A stretch of 64,000 bases of DNA, from positions 60,039-124,038 of the forward strand of contig DKSK01000007.1 of assembly GCA_002472565.1 (NCBI GenBank). The letters are read 5' to 3'. The translations under genes were made by a program, and so were the position numbers. The DNA comes from Bacteroidales bacterium UBA7258. Its GTDB lineage: Bacteria; Bacteroidota; Bacteroidia; Bacteroidales; UBA932. Every line of letters begins with the position of its first letter. Within the stretch, counting starts at the first letter, position 1. Below the pieces are notes generated by a model. That model saw nothing but the letters and a program-made list of their open reading frames with translations. It made no database searches and had not been told where the DNA came from. Positions 1-9,216 of the stretch are shown here, one piece after another.

Positions 1-1460
1 TCCGCGAGAAGGAGGTAGGCCTCGGCCGACCTCGCCATATATTTATTTCGGTATAGAATTGTTCTCGGTATGATGAAGAACCAGTTCCAGCTGGTGTTGA
101 CCTCGTCCCAATCCCAATCATCCATAGGGGTCTCCTTATAGAAGATAGGAACGAACATGGAACCCTCATTTACAGTAGACTTGTCAAGCTCGTCCCAGCC
201 TGCATATTTCTCGAAGAGAGGATGGTTCTCGTTGATTACAAGGAACTTGGTACGTACAGTCACGCCCTCGGTGAAGCGGTCGTCCTTGGTGCTGGAGAAG
301 TTGTGGGCGGAGTCCCAGGCAGTCGCGGAAACGAACCAGGTAGGAGGAGTCTGGGCCCAGCCAGTACCTCCGTGGATGTAAGGATTAGCCTGGCTGCCAT
401 ATTTCGCGCTGACGTGCTCGCTCCATGGCTTGCCGGCATTACCGTCGACAGTCAGATGCATATCCTGGAGAGCTGGAGAAAGGGAAAGAGTCATAGACCT
501 TTTTCCGTTGTTCCCGTTGGCCGCGAAGGTGGTGTAATCAGGAGCAGACCTCGCAACCCAGATAGCCTCGGTATTAGCCGGGCTCGTCATGTTTGCTGAA
601 ACAAAGAGGTCGGAGAAGGCGCTTCCCTGAGGGAAGGAATTGGCGATTCCGTTTCTGCTGCCGGACGCGCCAGGGACACGGACACCGAATCTGGAAGTCT
701 CCAGAGGATGCTTGGCAATTACGGCCTCGGCATATTTGGCCGCCTCCTGGAAAGAAGCCTTGTCATTGTTTTGGACACCAAGGGCGAGATAAGCCTCGGA
801 GAGGAAAAAGGCGGCGGCATAGCGGCTGGCCCTTCCGGCCTCACCATTGGCGATGGTAGATTCAGGGAGAACGCCATAGGCCTCTTTCAGGTCTTTGATG
901 GCGAACTCATAGACGCTGGCCCTAGGCTCGCGCACATAGTCGAATCTTGCATTCTCGGAGAAGGAATCCACGATAGGAACGTCTCCGTAATATTCCGCAA
1001 GGCGGAGATAGGCAAGTCCGCGGAGAAATTTGGCTTCTTCGGACACACGATTCTTCTCATCCTCGCTGACCCACTTGACATTGTCCATCTGGGAGAGGGC
1101 GAGATTGCAGTAGGAAATCATCTTGTAGTAGTTGTCCCATACCGTCTTCACGAAGCCCATGGATGGGGACCATGAAGTCGTAAAGTTGCTATAGTGCACG
1201 GTCGAACCCTTGCCGTCCAAGATGTCCGTTCCGATCTGCTTATAGGTGAAGGCGTCGCCTCCCATCCCCTGAGGGAAGAAGTTGGCCTCATAGGTGCTGT
1301 ATGCGGAAAGGACGGTCGAAAGTACCTGGTCGCTGGTATTGAAAGCGTTCTCTATCGTAATCCTGTCTTTAGGCTTCTCCTCGAGGAAGTCGTCATCCGA
1401 GGTGCAGGCGCCCAGGACGAGCAAGGACGATAAGAGGAACAGTGTTTTATTGAGTTTCAT
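1..1460 (-). CDS. SusD/RagB-family outer-membrane lipoprotein (C-terminus cut by window edge)
   Basis: The reading frame is open on the minus strand from an ATG at 1460 to the left edge, so the C-terminus is missing. The first residues MKLNKTLFLLSSLLVLGAC are a lipoprotein signal with lipobox LGAC, followed by an acidic TSDDDFLEEKPKDRI stretch, the usual start of SusD proteins. Further on there are TPR-like helices, including the KFLRGLAYLRLAEYYGDVPIV block typical of SusD/RagB. Such proteins sit on the cell surface as the lid of the paired SusC channel and bind the glycan. The SusC gene lies just upstream (stop at 1493), so the two are co-transcribed. The substrate is not readable from sequence, but the nearby esterases suggest an acylated plant polysaccharide (inference). 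Confidence 0.93.
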   Translation of the reverse strand, partial: MKLNKTLFLLSSLLVLGACTSDDDFLEEKPKDRITIENAFNTSDQVLSTVLSAYSTYEANFFPQGMGGDAFTYKQIGTDILDGKGSTVHYSNFTTSWSPSMGFVKTVWDNYYKMISYCNLALSQMDNVKWVSEDEKNRVSEEAKFLRGLAYLRLAEYYGDVPIVDSFSENARFDYVREPRASVYEFAIKDLKEAYGVLPESTIANGEAGRASRYAAAFFLSEAYLALGVQNNDKASFQEAAKYAEAVIAKHPLETSRFGVRVPGASGSRNGIANSFPQGSAFSDLFVSANMTSPANTEAIWVARSAPDYTTFAANGNNGKRSMTLSLSPALQDMHLTVDGNAGKPWSEHVSAKYGSQANPYIHGGTGWAQTPPTWFVSATAWDSAHNFSSTKDDRFTEGVTVRTKFLVINENHPLFEKYAGWDELDKSTVNEGSMFVPIFYKETPMDDWDWDEVNTSWNWFFIIPRTILYRNKYMARSAEAYLLLA

Positions 1461-1492
1461 ATATTTCGACAGTATAAATTATTGTTTGACAA

Positions 1493-4400
1493 CTAGAAAG
1501 AAACATTAACCGCCATGGTGACCGCTCTTGGAAGAGAGATGGAGTCTCCGCTTCTCGCGTCAGGATCACTCAACTTCCAGTTCGGCGCGATGTAGAAGAG
1601 GTTGCGGCCGGAGAGGGAAAGCTTGAGACTCTTGACATTCCACTTGCTCACGAGAGAGGTAAGGTCGTAGGAAAGGCTCAGGTCCTGGAGTCGAACGTGT
1701 CCGTATCCGTTGTAGACATGGTAGTAGCCTCCCGGGTTGGTGAATGCAGGGCTAGGATATTTGCCGCTCTTGTTCTCAGGCGTCCAGAAAGGAATGTCGT
1801 AAGCACCTGTACTATGTCCAGTGTTATAGGTTACATAGGCGAAGGTATTGTCATCCTTTCCGAAGTCGTTGCCGCCGAAGATGCCTTCGAACATGATGTA
1901 GAGCTGCCATTTCTTGTACCTGAAGGTATTGGCGAGGTTCATTCTGAAGTTCTCCTTGGTGTAGCCGAGGATCTTTCTGTCTTCAGCCTTAGGATTTGCT
2001 GTCTCGGAACCGTCCGCGGCCCTATAGAGAGGAGTACCGGTCTCCTTGTCGATCCTGGTCACCTCGTAGCCATAGATGGCTCCGAGAGACTTGCCGATGA
2101 AGTAGCCGTTGGTAAGGTCATCCTTCCCGTCGCCGTAGAGTTCCTTGAGCTTGTTACGGTTGAGAGTGAAGGTAAGGTTGGTGTTCCAGCTGAAGTCAGC
2201 CCTCTTGATGTTCACGGAAGTAGCGTTGATCTCGACTCCCCAGTTGTTTACCTGGCCCATGGTGGCCTTCTGCGTAGTGACGCCGCTCCCCATTACAGGG
2301 ATGTTTCTGTCGAAGATCTGGTCCGTGGTCTTGGATGAATAAGCGTTGAGCTCCATGAGAAGTCTGCTTCCGAAGAGAGCAGACTCGAAGCCGCCGTTCC
2401 AAGAATCAGTGGTCTGCCAGCTGAGCTGAGGGTTTCCGAGGGTGGCGATGGCCTGGCCCCAGTGGATCTTGCCGTCATAGTAGCTGGAGATTCCGCCGCT
2501 CTGGGCGAGAGAAACAGTGGAAAGCGAACCGTAAGGGGCGAGGGTCTGAGCTCCGTTCTTTCCCCAGGAAAGCTTGAGCTTGAGGTTGTTGAGCCACTGG
2601 TGGGTGCTGGACATGAATTTCTCGTTGGAGATTGTCCAAGCGCCTCCGAAGGCTGGGAAGTTACCCCACTTGCTGTCTTTTCCGAAGACAGAAGAACCGT
2701 CGCGGCGGATGGAAGCGTTAAGATGGTAGGTGCCCTTGTAGGACCACATGACGCGGGCGAGGTAGCCGATGTCGTTATGGACGGCATAGGTAGGAGTGGC
2801 GATGGTCTGGGTGCCGGCGTCGCTGAGTCCGTACCAGCCCTTGAGGGTGTTTCCGGCGTTGAAGAAATCCTTTCCGGTCATGCCGCTCGTGGTGGTCTTG
2901 TTGCTGTCGCGGGTGTAGACGAGGGAGGCGTTGACGTAGTGCTGGCCGAAGTTCCTCTGATAGGTCAGGATGTAGTCATTGACCCAGCTGCGGGTCCTGG
3001 AGCTCGAAGTCGAGCCATAGGCCTCGTTGAGGTTGAGGTAGGAAGAGGTGTATCCGATACCATCCCAGTCACCTGCGATGTTGGTAGGGAAGTAGCTCTC
3101 GTGATAGAAGCTCCTGTTGTCGGAGTCGATTCTGTTGAAGGTTGCGTTTACCCTGAAATTAAGGCCGTCAACCCAAGGAATGTCGATGCTGACATAGCCG
3201 CCGAGGTTGAGGTTGGACCTTCTGCTGTCCCTCTCGGCGCCGGTCGTCCAGAGCGGGCTGATCTGGGTAGCGTCCTGGCCGTCGACGAATTTTCTCTGGC
3301 TTCCGTCAGGAAGATAAGGCTCGCCGTAAGGGGTGAGACGGCAGCCGTAAAGGCTGAGGGGGACGTCGTTGCTGTAGGTGTTGGCAAAATTCATGTTGAC
3401 GCCGACCTCAAACCATGAAGCGACCTTGGAGGTCAGGTTCATGCTGGCGGTATTGCGCTCGAAATTGTTGCCGTGGAGCATTCCAGCCTGGCCAGAATGA
3501 CCGATGCCGGCGAAATAGTTGACTTTCTGGGAGGCGCCGGAAATGCTGGCGTTGTAGTTCTGGGTGTATCCGGTCCTCGTAGCGAGATCGTACCAGTCAG
3601 TCTCCTTGCCCTTCTTATAGTTCTCGAGCTCGAACGGAGTCATGAAAGAAGTGCTCTTGAGATCGATGCTTCCGTTCTTGATATTCTTGTAGGTGATATA
3701 GTCCTCGCCGTCAAGATATTTCTGCCTGTAGGTAGGAACCGAGAGCTGATGGGAAGTCGAGAAGTTTACGATAGGCTTGCCCTCCTTTCCTTTCTTGGTG
3801 GTGACCATGATCACTCCCTGGGCGGCCTTCGATCCGTATGCGGCAAGAGAGGTCGCATCCTTGAGGACGCTGATGGACTCGATGGTGTCAGGATCGATAT
3901 CATCGAGCTGGCCAGGGAAAATCACGCCGTTGAGGATGATGAGAGGATACTCGCTAGTGCTGTTGATACTCTTCTGACCTCTGATTCTGATGCTGGAAGA
4001 GGAACCTACAGAGCCGGACTCGGCGCCCATGATTACTCCGCTCAGACGGCCGCGAAGCAGATCGCTGGCAGAGCTGAGATGGAGATCGGCGGCCGGTGAA
4101 TCACTCATCTTCACCATATCCACGGAACCTGTGAAATTCTTGGACTTTGTAGTACCGTAGCCGATGACTACGACCTCATCAAGGAGTTCCTTGTCTTCAT
4201 CCAACTTGACATTCACGACCCCGTTTTTGGCCGGAACTTCCTGTGTTACATAGCCTATGCTGGAGAAAACCAGCACTGAGCCGGATTTGACGGTAAGAGT
4301 ATACTTTCCGTCAATGTCTGTGATGATGCCGTTGGTCGTTCCTTTTTCAACGACGCTGACACCTACCATAGGCTCTCCCGAGGCATCAGTAACCGTTCCA

Positions 4401-4507
4401 TTGACGGCTACATTTCCCTGCGCATGCGCGAGAGGAGCGCCGAGAAGAACGGCGACGCCTAAAGAAAGCAGCTTAGTGGCGATACGTTTGAAAGAAAAAT
4501 TACCCAT
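1493..4507 (-). CDS. SusC/RagA-family TonB-dependent outer-membrane transporter
   Basis: A 1004-residue outer-membrane channel that imports oligosaccharide using TonB energy. Residues 1-29 are a Sec signal peptide ending in AHA. A carboxypeptidase-regulatory-like domain follows (about 32-110, with the DASGEPMVGVSVVEKGTTNG and GYVTQEV signatures). Next come the SusC linker DEVVVIGYGTTKSKNFTGSV and the plug domain with IRIRGQKS and ISVLKDATSLAAYGSKAAQGVI (to about 240). The remainder is a beta-barrel ending in the aromatic terminus AVNVSF. Its start faces the divergent regulator gene, and the SusD gene follows 32 bases downstream. The start at 4507 is supported by the signal peptide immediately after it. 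No frameshift or truncation is seen. Regulation probably comes from the divergent AraC-type protein through the direct repeat at 4581-4640 (inference). Confidence 0.96.
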   Translation of the reverse strand: MGNFSFKRIATKLLSLGVAVLLGAPLAHAQGNVAVNGTVTDASGEPMVGVSVVEKGTTNGIITDIDGKYTLTVKSGSVLVFSSIGYVTQEVPAKNGVVNVKLDEDKELLDEVVVIGYGTTKSKNFTGSVDMVKMSDSPAADLHLSSASDLLRGRLSGVIMGAESGSVGSSSSIRIRGQKSINSTSEYPLIILNGVIFPGQLDDIDPDTIESISVLKDATSLAAYGSKAAQGVIMVTTKKGKEGKPIVNFSTSHQLSVPTYRQKYLDGEDYITYKNIKNGSIDLKSTSFMTPFELENYKKGKETDWYDLATRTGYTQNYNASISGASQKVNYFAGIGHSGQAGMLHGNNFERNTASMNLTSKVASWFEVGVNMNFANTYSNDVPLSLYGCRLTPYGEPYLPDGSQRKFVDGQDATQISPLWTTGAERDSRRSNLNLGGYVSIDIPWVDGLNFRVNATFNRIDSDNRSFYHESYFPTNIAGDWDGIGYTSSYLNLNEAYGSTSSSRTRSWVNDYILTYQRNFGQHYVNASLVYTRDSNKTTTSGMTGKDFFNAGNTLKGWYGLSDAGTQTIATPTYAVHNDIGYLARVMWSYKGTYHLNASIRRDGSSVFGKDSKWGNFPAFGGAWTISNEKFMSSTHQWLNNLKLKLSWGKNGAQTLAPYGSLSTVSLAQSGGISSYYDGKIHWGQAIATLGNPQLSWQTTDSWNGGFESALFGSRLLMELNAYSSKTTDQIFDRNIPVMGSGVTTQKATMGQVNNWGVEINATSVNIKRADFSWNTNLTFTLNRNKLKELYGDGKDDLTNGYFIGKSLGAIYGYEVTRIDKETGTPLYRAADGSETANPKAEDRKILGYTKENFRMNLANTFRYKKWQLYIMFEGIFGGNDFGKDDNTFAYVTYNTGHSTGAYDIPFWTPENKSGKYPSPAFTNPGGYYHVYNGYGHVRLQDLSLSYDLTSLVSKWNVKSLKLSLSGRNLFYIAPNWKLSDPDARSGDSISLPRAVTMAVNVSF

Positions 4508-4580
4508 TTCAGAATGCGGTTAGTTAATAAAGTGAACCGGTGGGACATCATTGCAAGTCCCTGCCGAAAACGATGCAAAG

Positions 4581-4640
4581 TTTCGTTTTAATTTGCCCAG
4601 GCCCGTATCAGAATCAACCCTTTTCGATTCAATTTGCCCA
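4581..4640. promoter_or_regulatory. Direct repeat upstream of susC, candidate operator of the divergent regulator
   Basis: Two 19-base copies, 4581-4599 and 4622-4640, match at 17 of 19 positions (TTTCGnTTnAATTTGCCCA). Their starts are 41 bases apart, close to four helical turns. They lie 74 to 133 bases upstream of the susC start, in the region between susC and the AraC-type regulator. Directly repeated half-sites are the usual target of AraC-family dimers. No binding data are available, so the role is inference. Confidence 0.5.
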
Positions 4641-4759
4641 TAAGACAGTTCACAACCATATTCACTATCTTCAATTATCGGCCATAGAGCCACTTTAATT
4701 AAGGATTGCGAATTATGAGATAAGACGAATATTACTTACCTTTACAGAACAATAACCAT

Positions 4760-7657
4760 ATGATGAAAACTCTGCTGTCATACACGACCGTCCTATTGTT
4801 CATCCTGGCTCTGTCCTGGCAGACGGAGGCCCAGAGCTCGCGTATAATTCTCAGTGAAATTTCAAGCCCCTATGTCAGCGACGTCACTCAGGACAGCGAC
4901 GGCTACATCTGGATAGGAACCAACCATGGCCTTGACAGATTCAACGGGAGCAACTACAAAATCTTCAACTGCGGAAGCGGGCCGGCAGACATTCGGAACG
5001 ACAATATTTATGATGTCGAAGCCGACAGACAAGGAAGAGTCTGGTTCGCCAGCGAAAGCGGCCTCGGGGTGTTCGAAGACGGCGGCTTCAGATTCCCGAA
5101 GTCTTCGGGCTTCCATATGATAGGGAAAATCGCAGATCTGGACGAATCCTACATCTTGGTATCTGACAAGGAAGGTTTGGCGAAAATCCGCAAATCCGAC
5201 TTCTCGGAGACAGACCGCTTCTCAAGGCCCAACATTGTAGCCGTAAGCAACTACTGTGTCGCGGGTGACAGAATCTGGGTGGCCGGAGGGACAGGCAGAA
5301 GCGAGGTCATCTATATTCTTGACAAGTATCTGAGACTCATGGAGACGAAGACCCTGTCAGGAAAGAGCAGGATGATCGGCATAGAATGGATAGGAGACGA
5401 GGTCTGGGCGGCTTATGAAGACGGCTTGGAAATCTACGGGATATACGACATGCAGCCTAAGCCCGTACCGGAAGAACTCAGCCTCCTCCACGGCAAGAGC
5501 ATCAAGTTCATCGCCCCGGCAGGCGACAAGGTTTTCATCGGTCTGGCCGGCCTCGGAATTTTCGCCTACAGCCGCATCAGCGGCTCCCTTGAAAGAGTCT
5601 TCCCGGATGAGATTCTTTCAGCGGGAAACTACCTTGCCATGGCCGATTCCCAAGGCGGGCTCTGGCTCTCGGACAAGCTCAGCGGCATAAAACGGCTCGA
5701 CCCATCTTCATCCTGCGTCAACGTCACTCCTCCGGGAGCGAAGCGGACCTTCCCTTTCATTCTGAACATTGCCGCGGGGAATGACGGAACCGTCTGGTAC
5801 AGGACAATGAGCGCGATAGCGGGCTGGAATCCTGATTCTTCGACCTCCGCCTCGCTGGGGAGAGGCGGATACGGAGGCTTCGTGCTGATTGATTCAGAAG
5901 GAGACCTCTGGACTATAAGCGAATCCAAGAAGGTCAGCAGGTATTCGGTTGACGGGAATAAGGCCAGCCTGGTCTGGTCCAACGAATTCCAGACAAACTG
6001 CTTCTCTCTTACTGAAGACAAGGAAGGGAGCATCTGGGTTTCCCTCTATTCCAGAATCGCCATCATAGACAGAAATGGAGAAATTTCCTACATCAACGGG
6101 CCTGACGGGGTCTGCAATTCCATGGTTTTGGCTTCCGGCGGAAGAATCTTCCTCTACGCTACGGACGGAGACATCTATGAATATGGAAAAGACCGCCTCT
6201 TCTCGAGACTCAGCCTGGACGGAATCCACAATCCGAGCTGCCTCTTTGTCGCGGGAAATGGCTCTCTGTGGGTAGGAACCTACAACGACGGAATCTGGGA
6301 GCTTGGCCCTGACTTCAAGTCCAAAGCGCATTACACGGCAAAGAACGGACTCGCCGAAAACGGGATCAGCGCCATAGAGCAGGACAAACAGGGCAACATC
6401 TGGTTCAGCACCATAACCCATATCTACAGGATCAATGCGGCCACGGGCAATCTCTCCCTCGTCCAGGATCCGTATTTCGGCGATGGCGGCATCTACATCA
6501 GCAAATGCTCAGCCAAGGACCAGGACGGGAACATCTATTTCGGAGGAAGCGGCGGGGTAAGCAAAATTTACCCGGATCGGTTCGAGGAGTCGGATAAAGA
6601 GGTGCCGATCTGCCTTGATGTCATGGTGGTGAACGGAGAGGTGATATCCGAAGCCTCCCTGAGAGATATGCCAGTTTTCAATCACCGCCAGAGCAACTTC
6701 TCTTTCTGGTATTCCGGACTCGACTTCAGCGGCGGCTCCGCCAGGAACTACTCTTGCATGCTGGAAGGCCTGGACAAAGACTGGATAGATGTCGGGGCCT
6801 TGGAAAGGGCGGCATATTCCAATCTCCGCCCGGGGAAATACGTCTTCAAGGCGAGAATCCGCAAGCAGAACGGAGAATGGAGTGAGAACATACTCGAAGT
6901 ACCTTTCACGATCCGCTATCCTTTCTTCTGGTCTCCCCTCACCTGGCTTATTTATTCACTGATTTTCCTGGTCTGCTGCCTGCTTGGAGTCAGGGAAATC
7001 ATACGCAGACAGGTGAGGAAAAAGGAAGCGAGCCTCAACAAACTCGAGGATGAGCTGGACAAGTCCCAGTCGACCTTCGTCAACAACATCTCGAAGGATT
7101 TCAAGGACTCCCTCAGCCTCATAAGCCTTCCTCTCCGCGAGCTCTCCGAGAACAAGGGCCTTGACGCGAAGAGCCGCAGGCTGATAGAAACTATGAAGAA
7201 GTACACGTCCAGGCTCGAATCGGTGACCGACAGACTCCTGGGAGTGTCTCCGGATGAAGATGACCAGCAAAAAAAGCAGGAGTTGATACTCTCGCTGACC
7301 TCTTCCAAGATGAAGGAGCTAGACATCTCAGGACTTATCGGCGAAGGTGACGCGGCCTACATGGGCAGGCTCGCTTCCACGATTGACAAGAATCTTGACA
7401 ATGCAGACTACAGCGTCGAGAATCTTGTCAAGGACATGCACACGAGCTACAGTTCACTCTATCTCAAGATAAAATCTCTCACCGGCAAGTCGCCTCAGAG
7501 CTATATCACGACCTACAGGATGAATGTCGCCATGGAACTTCTAAAGTCCGGCAAATACACGGTAAGCGAGGTCTGCTACATGGTCGCGGGCTCGTCCCCT
7601 TCCAATTTCTCACGCACCTTCAAGAAGCAATTCGGGCTGAGTCCGAGCGAAATCTAA
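4760..7657 (+). CDS. HTCS-like sensor-regulator lacking kinase and receiver: Reg_prop / Y_Y_Y / TM / degenerate DHp / AraC HTH
   Basis: A 965-residue inner-membrane regulator. Residues 1-24 are a signal peptide (ends TEAQS). Repeated Reg_prop motifs such as GYIWIGTNHGLDRF, GRVWFASESGLGVF, GSIWVSLYS and GNIWFSTITHIYRI form the periplasmic beta-propeller. A Y_Y_Y domain occupies about 640-725 and one membrane helix about 727-750. The cytoplasmic part begins with FVNNISKDFKDSLSLI, which aligns with the FxNISHEFRTPLTLI phospho-acceptor helix of hybrid two-component regulators, but lysine 779 stands where the histidine should be. There is no HATPase domain (no N, G1 or G2 box) and no receiver domain. 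About 60 residues later an AraC-type double helix-turn-helix begins (about 868-965, with SYITTYRMNVAMELLKSG and SNFSRTFKKQFGLSPSEI). It is divergent from susC and probably signals without phosphotransfer (inference). Confidence 0.9.
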   Translation: MMKTLLSYTTVLLFILALSWQTEAQSSRIILSEISSPYVSDVTQDSDGYIWIGTNHGLDRFNGSNYKIFNCGSGPADIRNDNIYDVEADRQGRVWFASESGLGVFEDGGFRFPKSSGFHMIGKIADLDESYILVSDKEGLAKIRKSDFSETDRFSRPNIVAVSNYCVAGDRIWVAGGTGRSEVIYILDKYLRLMETKTLSGKSRMIGIEWIGDEVWAAYEDGLEIYGIYDMQPKPVPEELSLLHGKSIKFIAPAGDKVFIGLAGLGIFAYSRISGSLERVFPDEILSAGNYLAMADSQGGLWLSDKLSGIKRLDPSSSCVNVTPPGAKRTFPFILNIAAGNDGTVWYRTMSAIAGWNPDSSTSASLGRGGYGGFVLIDSEGDLWTISESKKVSRYSVDGNKASLVWSNEFQTNCFSLTEDKEGSIWVSLYSRIAIIDRNGEISYINGPDGVCNSMVLASGGRIFLYATDGDIYEYGKDRLFSRLSLDGIHNPSCLFVAGNGSLWVGTYNDGIWELGPDFKSKAHYTAKNGLAENGISAIEQDKQGNIWFSTITHIYRINAATGNLSLVQDPYFGDGGIYISKCSAKDQDGNIYFGGSGGVSKIYPDRFEESDKEVPICLDVMVVNGEVISEASLRDMPVFNHRQSNFSFWYSGLDFSGGSARNYSCMLEGLDKDWIDVGALERAAYSNLRPGKYVFKARIRKQNGEWSENILEVPFTIRYPFFWSPLTWLIYSLIFLVCCLLGVREIIRRQVRKKEASLNKLEDELDKSQSTFVNNISKDFKDSLSLISLPLRELSENKGLDAKSRRLIETMKKYTSRLESVTDRLLGVSPDEDDQQKKQELILSLTSSKMKELDISGLIGEGDAAYMGRLASTIDKNLDNADYSVENLVKDMHTSYSSLYLKIKSLTGKSPQSYITTYRMNVAMELLKSGKYTVSEVCYMVAGSSPSNFSRTFKKQFGLSPSEI

Positions 7658-7684
7658 AATAGGCTCCTGAGCTCATGATTCGGG

Positions 7685-7692
7685 TAATTTTG
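7685..7692 (+). promoter_or_regulatory. Candidate Bacteroidota -7 box for the esterase genes
   Basis: TAATTTTG fits the TAnnTTTG -7 consensus of Bacteroides promoters and lies about 115 bases before the first esterase start. No convincing TTTG -33 element is seen at the right distance. The three esterase genes may therefore be transcribed separately from the regulator gene that ends at 7657. Confidence 0.35.
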
Positions 7693-7805
7693 TTGCCATT
7701 GAATAGTTCTCTGTGGTAATTAAAACGTCATTTGAGCACAATTTTAAAGATAAAAGGCTTCTACCTGCGTTGGAAAAATCTAAATTGCCCGAAATTAAAA
7801 GCCAC

Positions 7806-9203
7806 ATGATTAAAGCACATAAACTACTCTGCCTCGCCGCTCTTTTCGCGGCCGCCGTTTCCTGTTCCCACGACGCAGACGTCCTTACAGTAGAGGGCGG
7901 AAAAATCCAAGGCGTTCCGGCTGACTCAGCAGGAGTCACCGTTTTCAAAGGAATTCCATACGCCGCTCCTCCGGTCGGAGAAAACCGCTGGAGAAAACCT
8001 CAGCCAGTCCAAAGCTGGGACGGAGTGCGAATCTGCGACACCTGGGGCCCGGCTTCAATAGCCCCCGGCCAGCAGAAAGGTTCCTTCTACTGGAAAGAGT
8101 TCTATCAGGACGGGAATCCAAAGATGAGCGAAGACTGCCTCTACCTCAACGTCTGGACACCTGAGCCCGGAAAGGTCAACGCCAAGCTCCCTGTCATGAT
8201 CTGGATTCATGGAGGCGGCTTTACAAACGGCTTCGGCCATGAAATCGAATTCGACGGAAGCGCCATGGCCAAGAAAGGAGTCATTCTGGTCACGATAAAC
8301 TATAGACTCGGCCTGCTCGGCTTCATGGCCCATCCGCTCCTCACTGCTGAAAACGGAGGCAAGGGCAGCGGCAACTACGGTCTGTGGGACCAGTACGCCG
8401 CCATAAAATGGGTGAAGAAGAATATCAGCCAATTCGGCGGAGACCCTGACAACATCACCATCTTCGGCCAGAGTGCCGGGGGAATGAGCGTAATCTGCCA
8501 GGTCTCTTCTTCCCTCAACAAGGGACTGATTTCCAAGGCCATAATCCAGTCGGCCGGAGGGCTGGGCACCATCGGGCAGAAACCTCTTGAAGCCGCGGAG
8601 GCCGTCGGGAAAGGCATCTTTGATTTTGCCGGAGACACCACCCTCGAGCAGATGAGGGCCGTTCCTGCCGACTCACTCAGCGCCCTCGCCGGCAGATACG
8701 CCAAGGCAAGCGGCACTTCCGCCTGGGGCCTGGGTTTCTCTCCCGTCATTGACGGCGAATTTCTCACCGAGGCGACTGACTCCGCCGTATATGCCGGCAG
8801 AGAACTTGCGATACCATATATAATCGGATACACCTCTGATGATCTTTTCCCTGGGGACGGCTCAAAGAAATGGGCGCTCGAACAGGAGAAACAGGGCCGC
8901 AAAGCCTACGTCTACGATTTTTCACGCGATCTTCCTGGAGAAGACATGACCATGACCCTTCCTGACGGCCGCGTCGTTCCTCAGATGCCAGGGGCCTTCC
9001 ATTCTTCCGAACTCTGGTACGTTTTCGGCACCCTCACGCGCTGCTGGAGACCTATGGAAGAGGGTGACTATGACCTCAGCCGCAGAATGCTTTCATATTG
9101 GACCAACTTCGCCAAGACAGGAGACCCTAACGGAGAGGGACTGGACGTCTGGGCCCCATACACGGCCGAAGATGAACACGTCGAAATACTTGACATAAAG
9201 TAA
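7806..9203 (+). CDS. Type-B carboxylesterase lipoprotein
   Basis: An exported serine esterase of the alpha/beta-hydrolase carboxylesterase type B family. The ATG at 7806 is preferred over the upstream in-frame start at 7713 because it begins a clean lipoprotein signal (MIKAHKLLCLAALFAAAVSC, lipobox AVSC), giving 465 residues. Family signatures are GIPYAAPPVGENRWRKPQP, EDCLYLNVWTPE, the oxyanion-hole motif WIHGGGF, and the nucleophile motif FGQSAGGMS. The likely catalytic histidine is in GAFHSSELWYVFG. It is somewhat shorter than the usual 500-550 residues. The next esterase starts 13 bases downstream, so they form one operon. It probably removes acyl groups from a glycan or other ester at the cell surface or in the periplasm; the exact substrate is not known. 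Confidence 0.9.
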   Translation: MIKAHKLLCLAALFAAAVSCSHDADVLTVEGGKIQGVPADSAGVTVFKGIPYAAPPVGENRWRKPQPVQSWDGVRICDTWGPASIAPGQQKGSFYWKEFYQDGNPKMSEDCLYLNVWTPEPGKVNAKLPVMIWIHGGGFTNGFGHEIEFDGSAMAKKGVILVTINYRLGLLGFMAHPLLTAENGGKGSGNYGLWDQYAAIKWVKKNISQFGGDPDNITIFGQSAGGMSVICQVSSSLNKGLISKAIIQSAGGLGTIGQKPLEAAEAVGKGIFDFAGDTTLEQMRAVPADSLSALAGRYAKASGTSAWGLGFSPVIDGEFLTEATDSAVYAGRELAIPYIIGYTSDDLFPGDGSKKWALEQEKQGRKAYVYDFSRDLPGEDMTMTLPDGRVVPQMPGAFHSSELWYVFGTLTRCWRPMEEGDYDLSRRMLSYWTNFAKTGDPNGEGLDVWAPYTAEDEHVEILDIK

Positions 9204-9216
9204 ACACTATAACTAT

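Noticed and set aside
2462..3418. A 318-codon plus-strand frame opposite susC
   Set aside because: It has no recognisable domain and lies wholly antisense to a clear SusC gene; it is a shadow of high-G+C codon structure.
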